53,580 nucleotides of DNA from JAHDNZ01 sp036721855 (GTDB lineage: Bacteria > Bacillota > DTU065): positions 1 to 53,580 of the forward strand of contig DAIMKF010000010.1 of the NCBI GenBank assembly GCA_036721855.1. Direction: 5' to 3'. Of this stretch, positions 1 through 8,837 are shown one piece after another. The position numbers were made by a program, and so were the translations under genes. Under the pieces are notes generated by a model, which saw nothing but the letters and a program-made list of their open reading frames with translations, did no database searches and was not told the DNA's origin. The number at the start of each line of letters is the position of its first letter. The stretch's first letter is position 1.

Positions 1-54
1 TTCGTATTTTTTTCAGCGGCTAACAGTTTTTTACAAGAAAGGTAGATTATTAGC

Positions 55-83
55 TTGACAGGTAATAACCCTTGTGTTAGTAT
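55..83 (+). promoter_or_regulatory. Predicted promoter for rpoB-rpoC
   Basis: A perfect TTGACA (55-60) is followed after 17 bases by TAGTAT (78-83), a 4/6 match to the -10 consensus. It would give a leader of about 160 bases before rpoB, so rpoBC can be transcribed independently of the upstream rplL gene that normally lies just outside this window edge. The overlapping TATTAT at 81-86 is an alternative -10 but would need a 20-base spacer. Confidence 0.55.
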
Positions 84-143
84 TATAAACTGCCAATGTA
101 TTGAAAAATGGACGCTTATATCCTTTATAATTTAACTCTGGTT

Positions 144-189
144 GAGCGAGGGAACACTTGTAAACACAAGTGTGCTAGTTCTCTTGCTC
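144..189 (+). promoter_or_regulatory. Leader hairpin upstream of rpoB
   Basis: ACACTTGT (154-161) pairs perfectly with ACAAGTGT (166-173) around a 4-base loop, and the outer arms starting GAGCGAG (144) and ending TTGCTC (189) continue the stem with one wobble and an internal loop. No T-run follows, so it is not an ordinary terminator. An attenuator or RNA-processing site in the rpoBC leader is the likely role, by analogy with rplL-rpoB intergenic hairpins in other bacteria. Confidence 0.45.
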
Positions 190-249
190 TTAATGGCTTT
201 ACGAGGCAAAATACTACAAGGTAGATCTGCCGAGAAAGGGTGATCAGCG

Positions 250-3200
250 ATGGATAAGGTGGCTCTAGTCACCAAGGGTCCAGAAAGAGAGCGCCATAGT
301 TTCGGCAGGATACGAGAGGTTATGGATTTACCTAACCTCATCGAGATCCAGACCGCTTCCTATGAAAGGTTCTTAAAAGAAGGACTGTTAGAGACTTTCC
401 GGGACATATCCCCCATTCAGGATTTCACCGGTAACCTCACCCTAGAATTTGTAGACTATACACTGGAAGAAGCAAAAATGGATGAAGACGAGTGCCGGGA
501 AAGAGATGCCACATATGCTACACCTTTGAAGGTGCGTGTAAGGCTTATCAACAAAGAGACAGGTGAAGTCAAAGAACAAGAAGTCTTCATGGGAGACTTC
601 CCTTTAATGACGGAAAAAGGCACTTTCATTATTAACGGTGCCGAAAGGGTTGTTGTAAGTCAGCTGGTTCGTTCGGCAGGCACCTATTTTAAACGGGATA
701 TCGATACTAACGGTAGGTATGTTTATAGTGCTAGTATTATTCCCAATCGGGGTGCCTGGCTCGAGTTTGAAACAGATGCCAATGATGTAGTATATGTAAG
801 GGTTGATCGAACCAGAAAGATACCTGTTACAGTACTTTTACGTGCGCTTGGATATGGTAGTGATGATGAGATTCTGACATTAATCGGTGAGAGTCAGCAG
901 CTTAAAAATACACTAGATAAAGACACCACTGATTCTGTGGATAGTGGTCTAATCGAAATCTATAAAAAGCTGCGACCAGGAGAACCTCCAACTGCAGAAA
1001 GTGCCAAGGCTCTTTTTGAGAATCTCTTTTTTGATTCCAAACGTTATGATTTGGCTGCGGTTGGACGTTACAAACTCAATAAGAAGTTAGGCCTTAGAGA
1101 AAGAATCTTTGGCATGACTTTAGCTGAAAGGGTAGTTGATCCTGAAACCGGGGAGATTTTAGCGGATCAAAATCAAAAAGTTGATCGCCAAGTAATGCAA
1201 CTGCTTGAAAAGATGAAGATTAAAGAGGTTTGGATTCAAACTGAATCTGGTCTGGCTAAAGTAGTTGGCAATGGTGGTATTGATCCGGAGGTTAAACATA
1301 TTAGAGCCGAAGACATGGTCGCGACAATTAGTTATTTTTTCGGTCTTTTCAAAGAAGTAGGTTCAACCGATGATATCGACCACTTGGGAAACCGAAGACT
1401 AAAGACTGTAGGGGAGCTATTACAAAACCAGTTTCGTATTGGTCTTTCCCGTATGGAAAGAGTTGTGCGTGAACGCATGACCATCCAGGATGCCAATATT
1501 ATTACTCCCCAGGCACTAATCAATATCCGTCCGGTAGTAGCGGCCATTAAGGAATTCTTCGGTTCCAGCCAGCTTTCACAGTTTATGGATCAGACCAACC
1601 CACTTAGCGAGTTGACTCATAAAAGAAGACTCTCAGCTTTGGGGCCTGGCGGACTTTCACGTGAAAGAGCCGGTTTTGAGGTCCGTGACGTTCACTATTC
1701 TCACTATGGACGCATGTGCCCGATAGAAACTCCTGAAGGTCCTAATATCGGTTTAATTGGTTCTTTGTGTACTTTTGCTAGGATTAATGAGTTTGGTTTT
1801 ATTGAAACACCTTACCGCAAGGTTGTAAGCGGGAAGGTTTATGATGAATTTGAATATCTAACTGCCGATGAAGAAGATAAATACATTATTGCCCAGGCCA
1901 ATGAACCACTTGATGCTGAAGGCAATTTCGTTAATACCCGTGTTGCCGTGCGGTTTAAGGATCAAATTGCCAGCATAACTCCGACTAAAGTTGATCTGAT
2001 GGATATTTCTCCTAAGCAATTAGTTTCGGTGGCTACAGCCTTAATTCCTTTTTTGGAACACGACGATGCCAACCGAGCTTTGATGGGATCAAATATGCAG
2101 CGTCAGGCAGTTCCTTTGTTAAAAACAGATTCTCCCCTGGTAGGTACCGGAATGGAGTATCGAGCTGCAGTTGATTCCCAGGCTGTTTTAACAGCTAAAA
2201 ACCCCGGTGTTGTGGTACGAGCCACAGCCAAGGAAATTGTTGTCCGTTGTGAAGATGGTAAAGAAGATAAATACAAATGTACCAAATTTGTAAGATCTAA
2301 CCAATCTACCTGTATCAATCAGAAAGTGATTGTTAAAAAAGGTATGAAGGTTAAAAAAGACAATGTTTTAGCAGATGGACCAGCCACACACCATGGCGAG
2401 CTGGCTTTAGGACGCAACACTTTAGTGGCTTTTATGCCCTGGGAGGGTTATAACTACGAAGATGCTATCTTAATCAGCGAAAGACTGGTTGAAGAGGATG
2501 CTTTTACCTCGATTCACATCGAAGAATATGAATGCCAGGCCAGAGACACTAAACTTGGCTCCGAAGAGATTACCCGTGATATTCCCAATATTAGTGAAGA
2601 GGTTTTAAAAGACCTTGATGATCGTGGCATAATAAGAATCGGTGCTGAAGTACACCCAGGCGATATACTCGTAGGTAAAGTAACGCCCAAAGGGGAGACC
2701 GAACTTACTGCCGAGGAAAGATTACTAAGGGCCATCTTTGGAGAGAAAGCCCGTGAAGTACGTGATTCGTCACTTAGAGTACCTCACGGAGAAAGTGGTG
2801 TCATTGTAGATGTCAAGATCTTCTCCCGCGAAAACGGTGACGATCTTTCTCCCGGAGTCAATACTCTGGTTAGGATCTATATTGCCCAAAAACGCAAAGT
2901 CTCGGTAGGCGATAAAATGGCCGGCCGTCATGGCAACAAAGGTGTAGTTTCCAGAATACTACCGGTAGAAGATATGCCCTTTTTACCTGACGGAACACCT
3001 GTTGAGATTGTTTTAAATCCGCTTGGGGTTCCAAGTCGTATGAATATCGGTCAGATTTTAGAGACACATCTGGGTCTGGCGGCTAAAGCTTTAAATATCA
3101 AAGTAGCGACACCGGTCTTTGATGGAGCAAATGAAGAAGATATAGAAAAGCTGTTAGAAAAGTCAGGCTTAAGTCCTGATGGCAAGACAACACTCTACGA

Positions 3201-3864
3201 CGGACGTACGGGACTCCCATTTGATTCTCGTGTTACCGTAGGCTATATTTACATGTTAAAACTTCACCATCTAGTTGACGATAAGATTCATGCCCGTTCG
3301 ACAGGGCCATATTCTCTGGTAACACAACAACCTTTAGGTGGCAAAGCCCAATTTGGTGGACAGAGATTCGGAGAAATGGAAGTCTGGGCGCTGGAAGCCT
3401 ATGGCGCAGCTTATACACTGCAAGAACTCCTTACAGTTAAATCCGATGATGTGGTAGGAAGAGTTAAAACTTACGAAGCCATCGTCAAAGGAGAAAATGT
3501 TCCTGAGCCAGGTGTGCCCGAATCATTTAAAGTACTCATTAAAGAGCTGCAATCCCTCTGCCTTGATGCTAAAGTATATGCCGAAGACAAAGAGATTGAA
3601 ATCAAGGATGAGGACGAGGATATTACCGAAATGGCCAAAGAATTAGGTATTGATTTAGGAAAAGAAAAAAATAGTCTCCAGGTAGAACCAAAGTCCGATT
3701 CCGATGAAGAAGAAGAAGAAGAAGAAGAAGAATTAGATGAGGACGTGTTAAGTGAAGAGGAGGATCTCGACGAGGATCTTTCTGATGAAGATCTTGCTAT
3801 CGACGATGTTGAAGACTTAGACGAAGAAGATTTAGATGATATCGATAACTTTGACGAGATCTAA
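250..3864 (+). CDS. rpoB: DNA-directed RNA polymerase subunit beta
   Basis: Beta subunit of RNA polymerase, forming the catalytic core with RpoC (next gene) and the RpoA dimer encoded at 26.3 kb. The 1204-residue product shows the rifampicin-pocket segment near residues 438-468 (SQLSQFMDQTNPLSEL), the GSNMQRQAVPLL motif and the C-terminal KLHHLVDDKIHARSTG segment. I see no obvious rifampicin-resistance substitution. The ATG at 250 follows a modest AAAGGGTGA site. The unusual part is the C-terminus: residues 1149-1204 are almost all Asp and Glu, including nine consecutive Glu encoded by a pure GAA tract at 3706-3732. This tail is an addition beyond the conserved family end. rpoC starts 36 bases downstream in the same operon. 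Confidence 0.98.
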   Translation: MDKVALVTKGPERERHSFGRIREVMDLPNLIEIQTASYERFLKEGLLETFRDISPIQDFTGNLTLEFVDYTLEEAKMDEDECRERDATYATPLKVRVRLINKETGEVKEQEVFMGDFPLMTEKGTFIINGAERVVVSQLVRSAGTYFKRDIDTNGRYVYSASIIPNRGAWLEFETDANDVVYVRVDRTRKIPVTVLLRALGYGSDDEILTLIGESQQLKNTLDKDTTDSVDSGLIEIYKKLRPGEPPTAESAKALFENLFFDSKRYDLAAVGRYKLNKKLGLRERIFGMTLAERVVDPETGEILADQNQKVDRQVMQLLEKMKIKEVWIQTESGLAKVVGNGGIDPEVKHIRAEDMVATISYFFGLFKEVGSTDDIDHLGNRRLKTVGELLQNQFRIGLSRMERVVRERMTIQDANIITPQALINIRPVVAAIKEFFGSSQLSQFMDQTNPLSELTHKRRLSALGPGGLSRERAGFEVRDVHYSHYGRMCPIETPEGPNIGLIGSLCTFARINEFGFIETPYRKVVSGKVYDEFEYLTADEEDKYIIAQANEPLDAEGNFVNTRVAVRFKDQIASITPTKVDLMDISPKQLVSVATALIPFLEHDDANRALMGSNMQRQAVPLLKTDSPLVGTGMEYRAAVDSQAVLTAKNPGVVVRATAKEIVVRCEDGKEDKYKCTKFVRSNQSTCINQKVIVKKGMKVKKDNVLADGPATHHGELALGRNTLVAFMPWEGYNYEDAILISERLVEEDAFTSIHIEEYECQARDTKLGSEEITRDIPNISEEVLKDLDDRGIIRIGAEVHPGDILVGKVTPKGETELTAEERLLRAIFGEKAREVRDSSLRVPHGESGVIVDVKIFSRENGDDLSPGVNTLVRIYIAQKRKVSVGDKMAGRHGNKGVVSRILPVEDMPFLPDGTPVEIVLNPLGVPSRMNIGQILETHLGLAAKALNIKVATPVFDGANEEDIEKLLEKSGLSPDGKTTLYDGRTGLPFDSRVTVGYIYMLKLHHLVDDKIHARSTGPYSLVTQQPLGGKAQFGGQRFGEMEVWALEAYGAAYTLQELLTVKSDDVVGRVKTYEAIVKGENVPEPGVPESFKVLIKELQSLCLDAKVYAEDKEIEIKDEDEDITEMAKELGIDLGKEKNSLQVEPKSDSDEEEEEEEEELDEDVLSEEEDLDEDLSDEDLAIDDVEDLDEEDLDDIDNFDEI

Positions 3865-3900
3865 TTCAATTCCTGGCCTAAAAAAAGGAGGGACTGACTC

Positions 3901-6900
3901 TTGTTGGACGTTAATAATTTCGATCGCATCAAGATCGGCCTTGCTTCACCGGATCAAATCCGGGCTTGGTCCAGCGGAGAAGTCAAGAAGCCAGAAACGA
4001 TAAACTACCGCACCTTAAAACCGGAAAAAGATGGCTTGTTCTGTGAACGTATCTTTGGACCAGTTCGCGATTGGGAATGCCACTGCGGGAAATATAAACG
4101 CGTTAGATACAAAGGTGTAGTTTGTGACCGTTGTGGTGTTGAGGTTACTAAATCAAAAGTACGTCGTGAACGCATGGGGCACATTGAGCTGGCGGCATCG
4201 GTAAGCCACATCTGGTATTTTAAAGGTATTCCTAGCCGTTTGGGTTTAATACTTGATATCTCTCCGCGCAACTTGGAGAAGGTACTCTATTTTGCTTCTT
4301 ATATAGTGATTGAACCGGGCGATACCCCACTTACCGAAAAGCAGTTGCTTTCAGAACCGGAAAGACGGGTTATGCGCGAGAAATACGGCAATGATTTTGT
4401 TTATGGTATGGGTGCGGAAGCTATTAAAAAGCTTTTGCAAAAAATTGACTTGGACCAAGAGGCTGAAGCCCTGCGTCAAGAAGCCCAGGAGACTTCAGGC
4501 CAGAGAAAAACTAAGGCTATCAGACGACTTGAGATTATTGAATCCTTTAGACAATCAAACACTAGACCGGAGTGGATGATTCTTGATGTGATTCCGGTTA
4601 TACCACCTGATCTTAGACCTATGGTCCAGCTTGACGGTGGGCGCTTTGCAACTTCCGATCTTAATGATCTCTATCGCAGGGTTATTAATCGCAATAACCG
4701 TCTAAAAAAGCTTCTTGAACTCGATGCTCCCGATATCATTGTTCGCAATGAAAAAAGAATGTTGCAGGAAGCAGTTGATGCCCTGATAGATAACGGCCGC
4801 AGAGGCCGACCGGTTACCGGTCCTGGTAACCGTCCTTTGAAATCTTTAAGTGATATGCTTAAAGGCAAACAGGGGCGTTTTCGCCAAAATCTCCTCGGCA
4901 AACGTGTCGACTATTCCGGCCGTTCGGTTATTGTCGTCGGACCGGAACTAAAGATGCATCAGTGTGGTTTGCCTAAAGAAATGGCTCTTGAGTTGTTTAA
5001 ACCTTTTGTTATGAAACTTTTGGTGGATCAAGGCAAGGCTAACAATATCAAAAATGCCAAAAAAATGGTGGAACGGGTTAACGACGAGGTCTGGGATGTA
5101 CTCGAAGAAGCCATTAAAGAACACCCGGTTCTTTTAAACCGTGCTCCGACCTTACACCGTTTAGGTATTCAAGCTTTTGTTCCTGTCTTAGTTGAAGGCA
5201 GAGCCATCAAACTTCATCCTTTGGTTTGCACGGCCTATAACGCCGACTTTGACGGCGACCAGATGGCAGTACACGTCCCGCTTTCAGCCGAAGCCCAAGC
5301 CGAAGCCAGAATATTAATGCTTTCAGCCCACAACATTTTATCTCCGGCTAGTGGTGAACCAATTGCGGTACCCACTCAGGATATGGTTATCGGCTGTTTC
5401 TACCTCACTTTAATTCGTGAAGGCGGTAAGGGTGAGGGCAAGATCTTTCTTAACATGGATGATGCAATGTTAGCTTATGAAGAAGGCGACATTGATCTGC
5501 ATGCCAAAATTAAAGTTAAAAATGTCAAGGGCTGTTCCAGAGAAACAACCCTTGGTAGAATGATCTTTAATAATGTAATGCCTGAGAACATTCCCTATTT
5601 TGAGCAGGAAGTGAAGAAAAATGACCTGCAGAAGATAGTCAACACCTGTTTTAGAAAGCTAGGCGCCAATCGCACGGCCGAAGTTTTGGATAAAATCAAG
5701 ACTCTTGGCTATCATTATGGCTGTATCTCAGGGACAACAGTATCTATTAGTGATATTAAAGTGCCACCTGAAAAGACAGAGTTAATTAACCAGGCTGAAA
5801 ATGAAGTGCTGCAACTCGAGCAACAGCATCGCAGGGGACTTATTACCGACAACGAGAAATACCATCGCACTACCGTAATCTGGACCGAAACCAAAGATCA
5901 GATTACCGAAAAGATGAAAGCCAATTTAGGTAAATGGAACCCTGTTTATATGATGGCAATCTCCGGGGCTAGAGGTAATATGTCACAATTGGCTCAGCTT
6001 GCGGGTATGCGCGGATTGATGTCTGATCCTACCGGTAAGGTCATTGAGCTTCCTATTAAAGCTAACTTCCGTGAAGGCCTTACTGTTTTGGAATACTTTA
6101 TCTCCACCCACGGAGCCAGAAAAGGCTTGGCCGATACGGCTCTTAGAACTGCCGACTCAGGTTATTTGACCAGAAGGCTGGTGGATGTCTGCCAGGATGT
6201 TATTGTCAGAGAAGAGGAATGCTCTACTGAAGAAGGCGTCTGGATCAGTGCCATTGTTGAAGATGGCGATGTCTATGAGTCTTTGGAAGATCGTATCATC
6301 GGCAAACTGGCCTTTGAAGATGTTTATCATCCTAAAACAAAAGATATTATCGTGCATAAAAACGAGCTTGTAGATGAAGATAGGGCGGCCAGAATCGAAG
6401 AAGCAGGAATTAAATCTGTCTATATGCGCTCTGTTTTAAGCTGCAGATCACGGCATGGTGTTTGCATCAACTGTTATGGTCGCAACCTTGCTACCGGAAA
6501 ACTTGTTGAAATAGGTGAGGCAGTAGGTACAATTGCGGCGCAGTCAATCGGCGAACCCGGCACACAGCTTACAATGCGTACCTTCCACACAGGTGGAGTG
6601 GCCGGTGATGACATTACCCGAGGACTCCCCCGGGTAGAAGAGGTTTTTGAAGCTAGAAAACCCAAAGGTCAGGCGGTAATTACCGAAGTTGAAGGTGTGG
6701 CCAGAGTAGAAGAGAGCAAGAAAAATCGTAAAATTATCATTACCCAGGCCGACGGTACGGAAAAAGTTTACCAAGCTCCTTTTGGGTCAAGACTTAAAGT
6801 TACTGATGGTACACAAGTCAAACCCGGAGACAGACTGACCGATGGCCCAATCAATCCTCATGAGCTCTTGCACATTAAACCTATTCGGGAGATCCAATCC

Positions 6901-7338
6901 TACCTGGTCCAGGAGGTTCAGGAAGTTTATCGGTCTCAAGGTGTAGAAATCGATGATAAACATTGTGAAATTGTCGTAAGACAGATGATGCGCAAAGTTA
7001 AAATAACCGAACCGGGAGATACGGGTCTTTTACCCGGTGGATTAATTGATGTCTTTGATCTGGATGATGTTAATAAAGAAGTTATAGCCAAAGGTTTGAC
7101 ACCCGCCGGATATAAACATGCCATTTTGGGGATAACCAAAGCTTCACTGGCTACAGATAGTTTCCTTTCAGCAGCTTCTTTCCAGGAAACAACGCGAGTT
7201 TTAACCGATGCTGCAATCAAAGGCAAAGTGGATAGTCTTATTGGTCTTAAAGAAAACGTTATAATCGGTAAGTTGATTCCAGCCGGAACAGGTATCGAGC
7301 GTTGCTTAAGAACCGATATCGAAGTATGTGAAGAATAA
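3901..7338 (+). CDS. rpoC: DNA-directed RNA polymerase subunit beta-prime
   Basis: Catalytic largest subunit of RNA polymerase, 1145 residues, without a long lineage-specific insertion. The N-terminal zinc finger ligands are C60, C62, C75 and C78. The absolutely conserved NADFDGDQMAVH active-site loop, which holds the catalytic magnesium, starts near residue 447. The C-terminal GEPGTQLTMRTFHTGG trigger-loop region is intact. The start is TTG at 3901, chosen because it follows AAAGGAGGGA at good spacing; the next codon is also TTG. It is followed by an inverted repeat that probably ends the rpoBC transcript. Confidence 0.98.
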   Translation: MLDVNNFDRIKIGLASPDQIRAWSSGEVKKPETINYRTLKPEKDGLFCERIFGPVRDWECHCGKYKRVRYKGVVCDRCGVEVTKSKVRRERMGHIELAASVSHIWYFKGIPSRLGLILDISPRNLEKVLYFASYIVIEPGDTPLTEKQLLSEPERRVMREKYGNDFVYGMGAEAIKKLLQKIDLDQEAEALRQEAQETSGQRKTKAIRRLEIIESFRQSNTRPEWMILDVIPVIPPDLRPMVQLDGGRFATSDLNDLYRRVINRNNRLKKLLELDAPDIIVRNEKRMLQEAVDALIDNGRRGRPVTGPGNRPLKSLSDMLKGKQGRFRQNLLGKRVDYSGRSVIVVGPELKMHQCGLPKEMALELFKPFVMKLLVDQGKANNIKNAKKMVERVNDEVWDVLEEAIKEHPVLLNRAPTLHRLGIQAFVPVLVEGRAIKLHPLVCTAYNADFDGDQMAVHVPLSAEAQAEARILMLSAHNILSPASGEPIAVPTQDMVIGCFYLTLIREGGKGEGKIFLNMDDAMLAYEEGDIDLHAKIKVKNVKGCSRETTLGRMIFNNVMPENIPYFEQEVKKNDLQKIVNTCFRKLGANRTAEVLDKIKTLGYHYGCISGTTVSISDIKVPPEKTELINQAENEVLQLEQQHRRGLITDNEKYHRTTVIWTETKDQITEKMKANLGKWNPVYMMAISGARGNMSQLAQLAGMRGLMSDPTGKVIELPIKANFREGLTVLEYFISTHGARKGLADTALRTADSGYLTRRLVDVCQDVIVREEECSTEEGVWISAIVEDGDVYESLEDRIIGKLAFEDVYHPKTKDIIVHKNELVDEDRAARIEEAGIKSVYMRSVLSCRSRHGVCINCYGRNLATGKLVEIGEAVGTIAAQSIGEPGTQLTMRTFHTGGVAGDDITRGLPRVEEVFEARKPKGQAVITEVEGVARVEESKKNRKIIITQADGTEKVYQAPFGSRLKVTDGTQVKPGDRLTDGPINPHELLHIKPIREIQSYLVQEVQEVYRSQGVEIDDKHCEIVVRQMMRKVKITEPGDTGLLPGGLIDVFDLDDVNKEVIAKGLTPAGYKHAILGITKASLATDSFLSAASFQETTRVLTDAAIKGKVDSLIGLKENVIIGKLIPAGTGIERCLRTDIEVCEE

Positions 7339-7351
7339 ACTATCTAGTCAT

Positions 7352-7395
7352 TTGGGAAGGTGTCAAGTAGTTGAATTTTATTGACACCTTCCCAA
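7352..7395 (+). terminator. Perfect 15-bp inverted repeat after rpoC
   Basis: TTGGGAAGGTGTCAA (7352-7366) is perfectly repeated in inverse orientation at 7381-7395 around a 14-base loop. Only a short TTT follows, so this is a weak intrinsic terminator or an operator-like dyad. The right arm contains the -35 box of the next promoter, so the element sits exactly at the rpoBC/str operon junction. Confidence 0.65.
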
Positions 7396-7410
7396 TTTAA
7401 ATGATATACT
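7381..7410 (+). promoter_or_regulatory. Promoter of the str operon (L7Ae-rpsL-rpsG-fusA-tuf)
   Basis: TTGACA (7381-7386), 18-base spacer, TATACT (7405-7410): a near-consensus vegetative promoter. The -35 box lies inside the right arm of the perfect inverted repeat, so terminator folding of upstream RNA and promoter recognition use the same DNA. The first gene starts about 40 bases downstream. Confidence 0.75.
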
Positions 7411-7455
7411 CTTGAAGTACGCCATAAAATGGTTCAGAGGGGAAGGGGACTAGGC

Positions 7456-7707
7456 ATGCCTCTGGAAAAACTCAAAAAAGCAAAGAAAATAGCTATAGGT
7501 ACCAAACAGGTACTTAAAGCTGTTGAAAATAATATAACTGAGCTTATCTTTGTTGCCCAGGATGCCGACGCCAAAGTTGTAGAGCCACTTAGCACCTATT
7601 GTAATGAACACGGTGTTCAGATTGTGAATGTTGAAAGTAGAATTCAGCTAGGTGAGGCATGTGGCATAGATGTTGGAGCCGCCGCAGCGGCGATTCTTAA
7701 AGACTAA
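7456..7707 (+). CDS. L7Ae-family RNA-binding protein (YbxF-like)
   Basis: Small (83-residue) member of the L7Ae/L30e/S12e/Gadd45 family that binds kink-turn RNA. In Bacillus the equivalent YbxF sits in the same place, between rpoC and rpsL. The family core is visible: an N-terminal Lys-rich helix, the GTKQVLKAVE segment, a central FVAQDADAKVVEPL strand-turn, and the C-terminal IQLGEACGIDVGAAAAAIL helix. An in-frame ATG lies at 7429, but the GAGGGGAAGGGGAC ribosome-binding site is between the two, so the ATG at 7456 is preferred. rpsL follows after 22 bases. Confidence 0.9.
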   Translation: MPLEKLKKAKKIAIGTKQVLKAVENNITELIFVAQDADAKVVEPLSTYCNEHGVQIVNVESRIQLGEACGIDVGAAAAAILKD

Positions 7708-7729
7708 TTTAGCGGAAGGAGGTGGCAGA

Positions 7730-8149
7730 ATGCCAACGATTAATCAATTGATCCGTAAAGGTAGACAAACAAAGCAGAAAAAAAGCGCTTCTCCAGCTCT
7801 CTTATTTGTCCAAAATACCCTCAAGGACAAGGAGATCGAGATGCCTAAGGGCTCTCCGCAAAAAAGAGGCGTATGCACCAAAGTAGCAACTATGACACCC
7901 AAAAAACCTAACTCAGCTCTAAGAAAAATTGCTCGTGTTCGTCTGACAAATGGTATTGAAGTTTCGTCCTACATTCCTGGCGAAGGCCACAACCTGCAAG
8001 AGCACTCCGTAGTACTTATCAGAGGCGGCCGCGTTAAGGATCTCCCTGGCGTCCGTTATCATATAGTTAGAGGTACAATGGATACTGCTGGCGTGGAAAA
8101 TCGCCGTCAGGGACGTTCAAAATATGGCACTAAAAAGCCCACTGAATAA
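7730..8149 (+). CDS. rpsL: 30S ribosomal protein S12
   Basis: Decoding-centre protein of the small subunit, 139 residues. The TPKKPNSALRK segment carries the wild-type streptomycin-sensitive lysine (K59, equivalent to E. coli K43), and GGRVKDLPGVRYH is intact. Residues about 25-40 form the extra loop also found in Bacillus S12 and absent from the shorter proteobacterial form. The start at 7730 is set by GGAAGGAGGTGG at 8-base spacing; longer in-frame extension upstream would overlap the L7Ae gene. Confidence 0.98.
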   Translation: MPTINQLIRKGRQTKQKKSASPALLFVQNTLKDKEIEMPKGSPQKRGVCTKVATMTPKKPNSALRKIARVRLTNGIEVSSYIPGEGHNLQEHSVVLIRGGRVKDLPGVRYHIVRGTMDTAGVENRRQGRSKYGTKKPTE

Positions 8150-8173
8150 CTTAAAAAGGGGGGATAGATAAAG

Positions 8174-8644
8174 ATGCCGAGGCGTGGACACGTACCAAAG
8201 AGAAGTATTCTGCCCGACCCAATCTATAAAAGCAGTGTTTTAAGTCAGTTTATCAACAAACTAATGCTAGATGGTGAGAAGGGTACAGCAGAGTCTATTA
8301 TTTACGGTGCCTTGGATATTGTGGCCGAGAAAACAGGTCAAGATCCAGTCGAGGTACTGAATAAAGCTCTTGATAATGTTATGCCAGTTGTTGAGGTTAA
8401 AGCTCGACGTGTTGGCGGTGCTACTTATCAAGTGCCTGTTGAGGTTGCAGCTAATCGTCGTATGGCACTTGCTATGAGATGGATGATTCAAATCTCTCGT
8501 GCTCGTGGCGAGAATACTATGGCTGAGAGAATGGCCGGTGAGATATTGGAAGCTTCCAATAATACCGGTGGCTCGGTCAGAAAAAAAGAAGATACTCACC
8601 GCATGGCAGAGGCCAACAAAGCTTTTGCTCATTATCGTTGGTAG
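8174..8644 (+). CDS. rpsG: 30S ribosomal protein S7
   Basis: Primary 16S rRNA-binding protein that nucleates the 30S head. At 156 residues it has normal family length. The opening MPRRGHVPKR and the RRVGGATYQVPVEV and RWMIQISRARGENTMAERMA segments are diagnostic. It follows rpsL by 24 bases behind AAAAAGGGGGG. The unusually long, structured spacer before fusA may be an S7 feedback site. Confidence 0.98.
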   Translation: MPRRGHVPKRSILPDPIYKSSVLSQFINKLMLDGEKGTAESIIYGALDIVAEKTGQDPVEVLNKALDNVMPVVEVKARRVGGATYQVPVEVAANRRMALAMRWMIQISRARGENTMAERMAGEILEASNNTGGSVRKKEDTHRMAEANKAFAHYRW

Positions 8645-8837
8645 GATACTGCCCGACCGTGAGTCAGGGCAGGACATTAAAGCGCCTGCTCTTACCACTG
8701 GCGGTCTCCCGACCAAAAGAGCTAGCTTGGTCGGCTAGGGTAAAATTTGCACCCCTAAAAACTAATATAACCGTCAGACGATAGGACTGGCCTGGCTTTT
8801 TCGGTGAGACTCACTAGTAGTAAGGAGGGGAAAGTGG
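8645..8837 (+). promoter_or_regulatory. Structured rpsG-fusA intergenic region
   Basis: This 193-base spacer is long for a str operon and holds two good hairpins: CTGCCC (8649-8654) with GGGCAG (8667-8672), and CCGACCAA (8709-8716) with TTGGTCGG (8727-8734). CCCGACC occurs in both hairpins' left halves, so the arms could exchange partners. No T-run follows either one. I infer an mRNA regulatory or processing element; S7 autoregulation is one option. Confidence 0.4.

Noticed and set aside
8267..8716. Minus-strand open frame of 149 codons opposite rpsG
   Set aside because: Antisense to a certain ribosomal protein gene, no ribosome-binding site, no family resemblance; codon bias of rpsG explains it.
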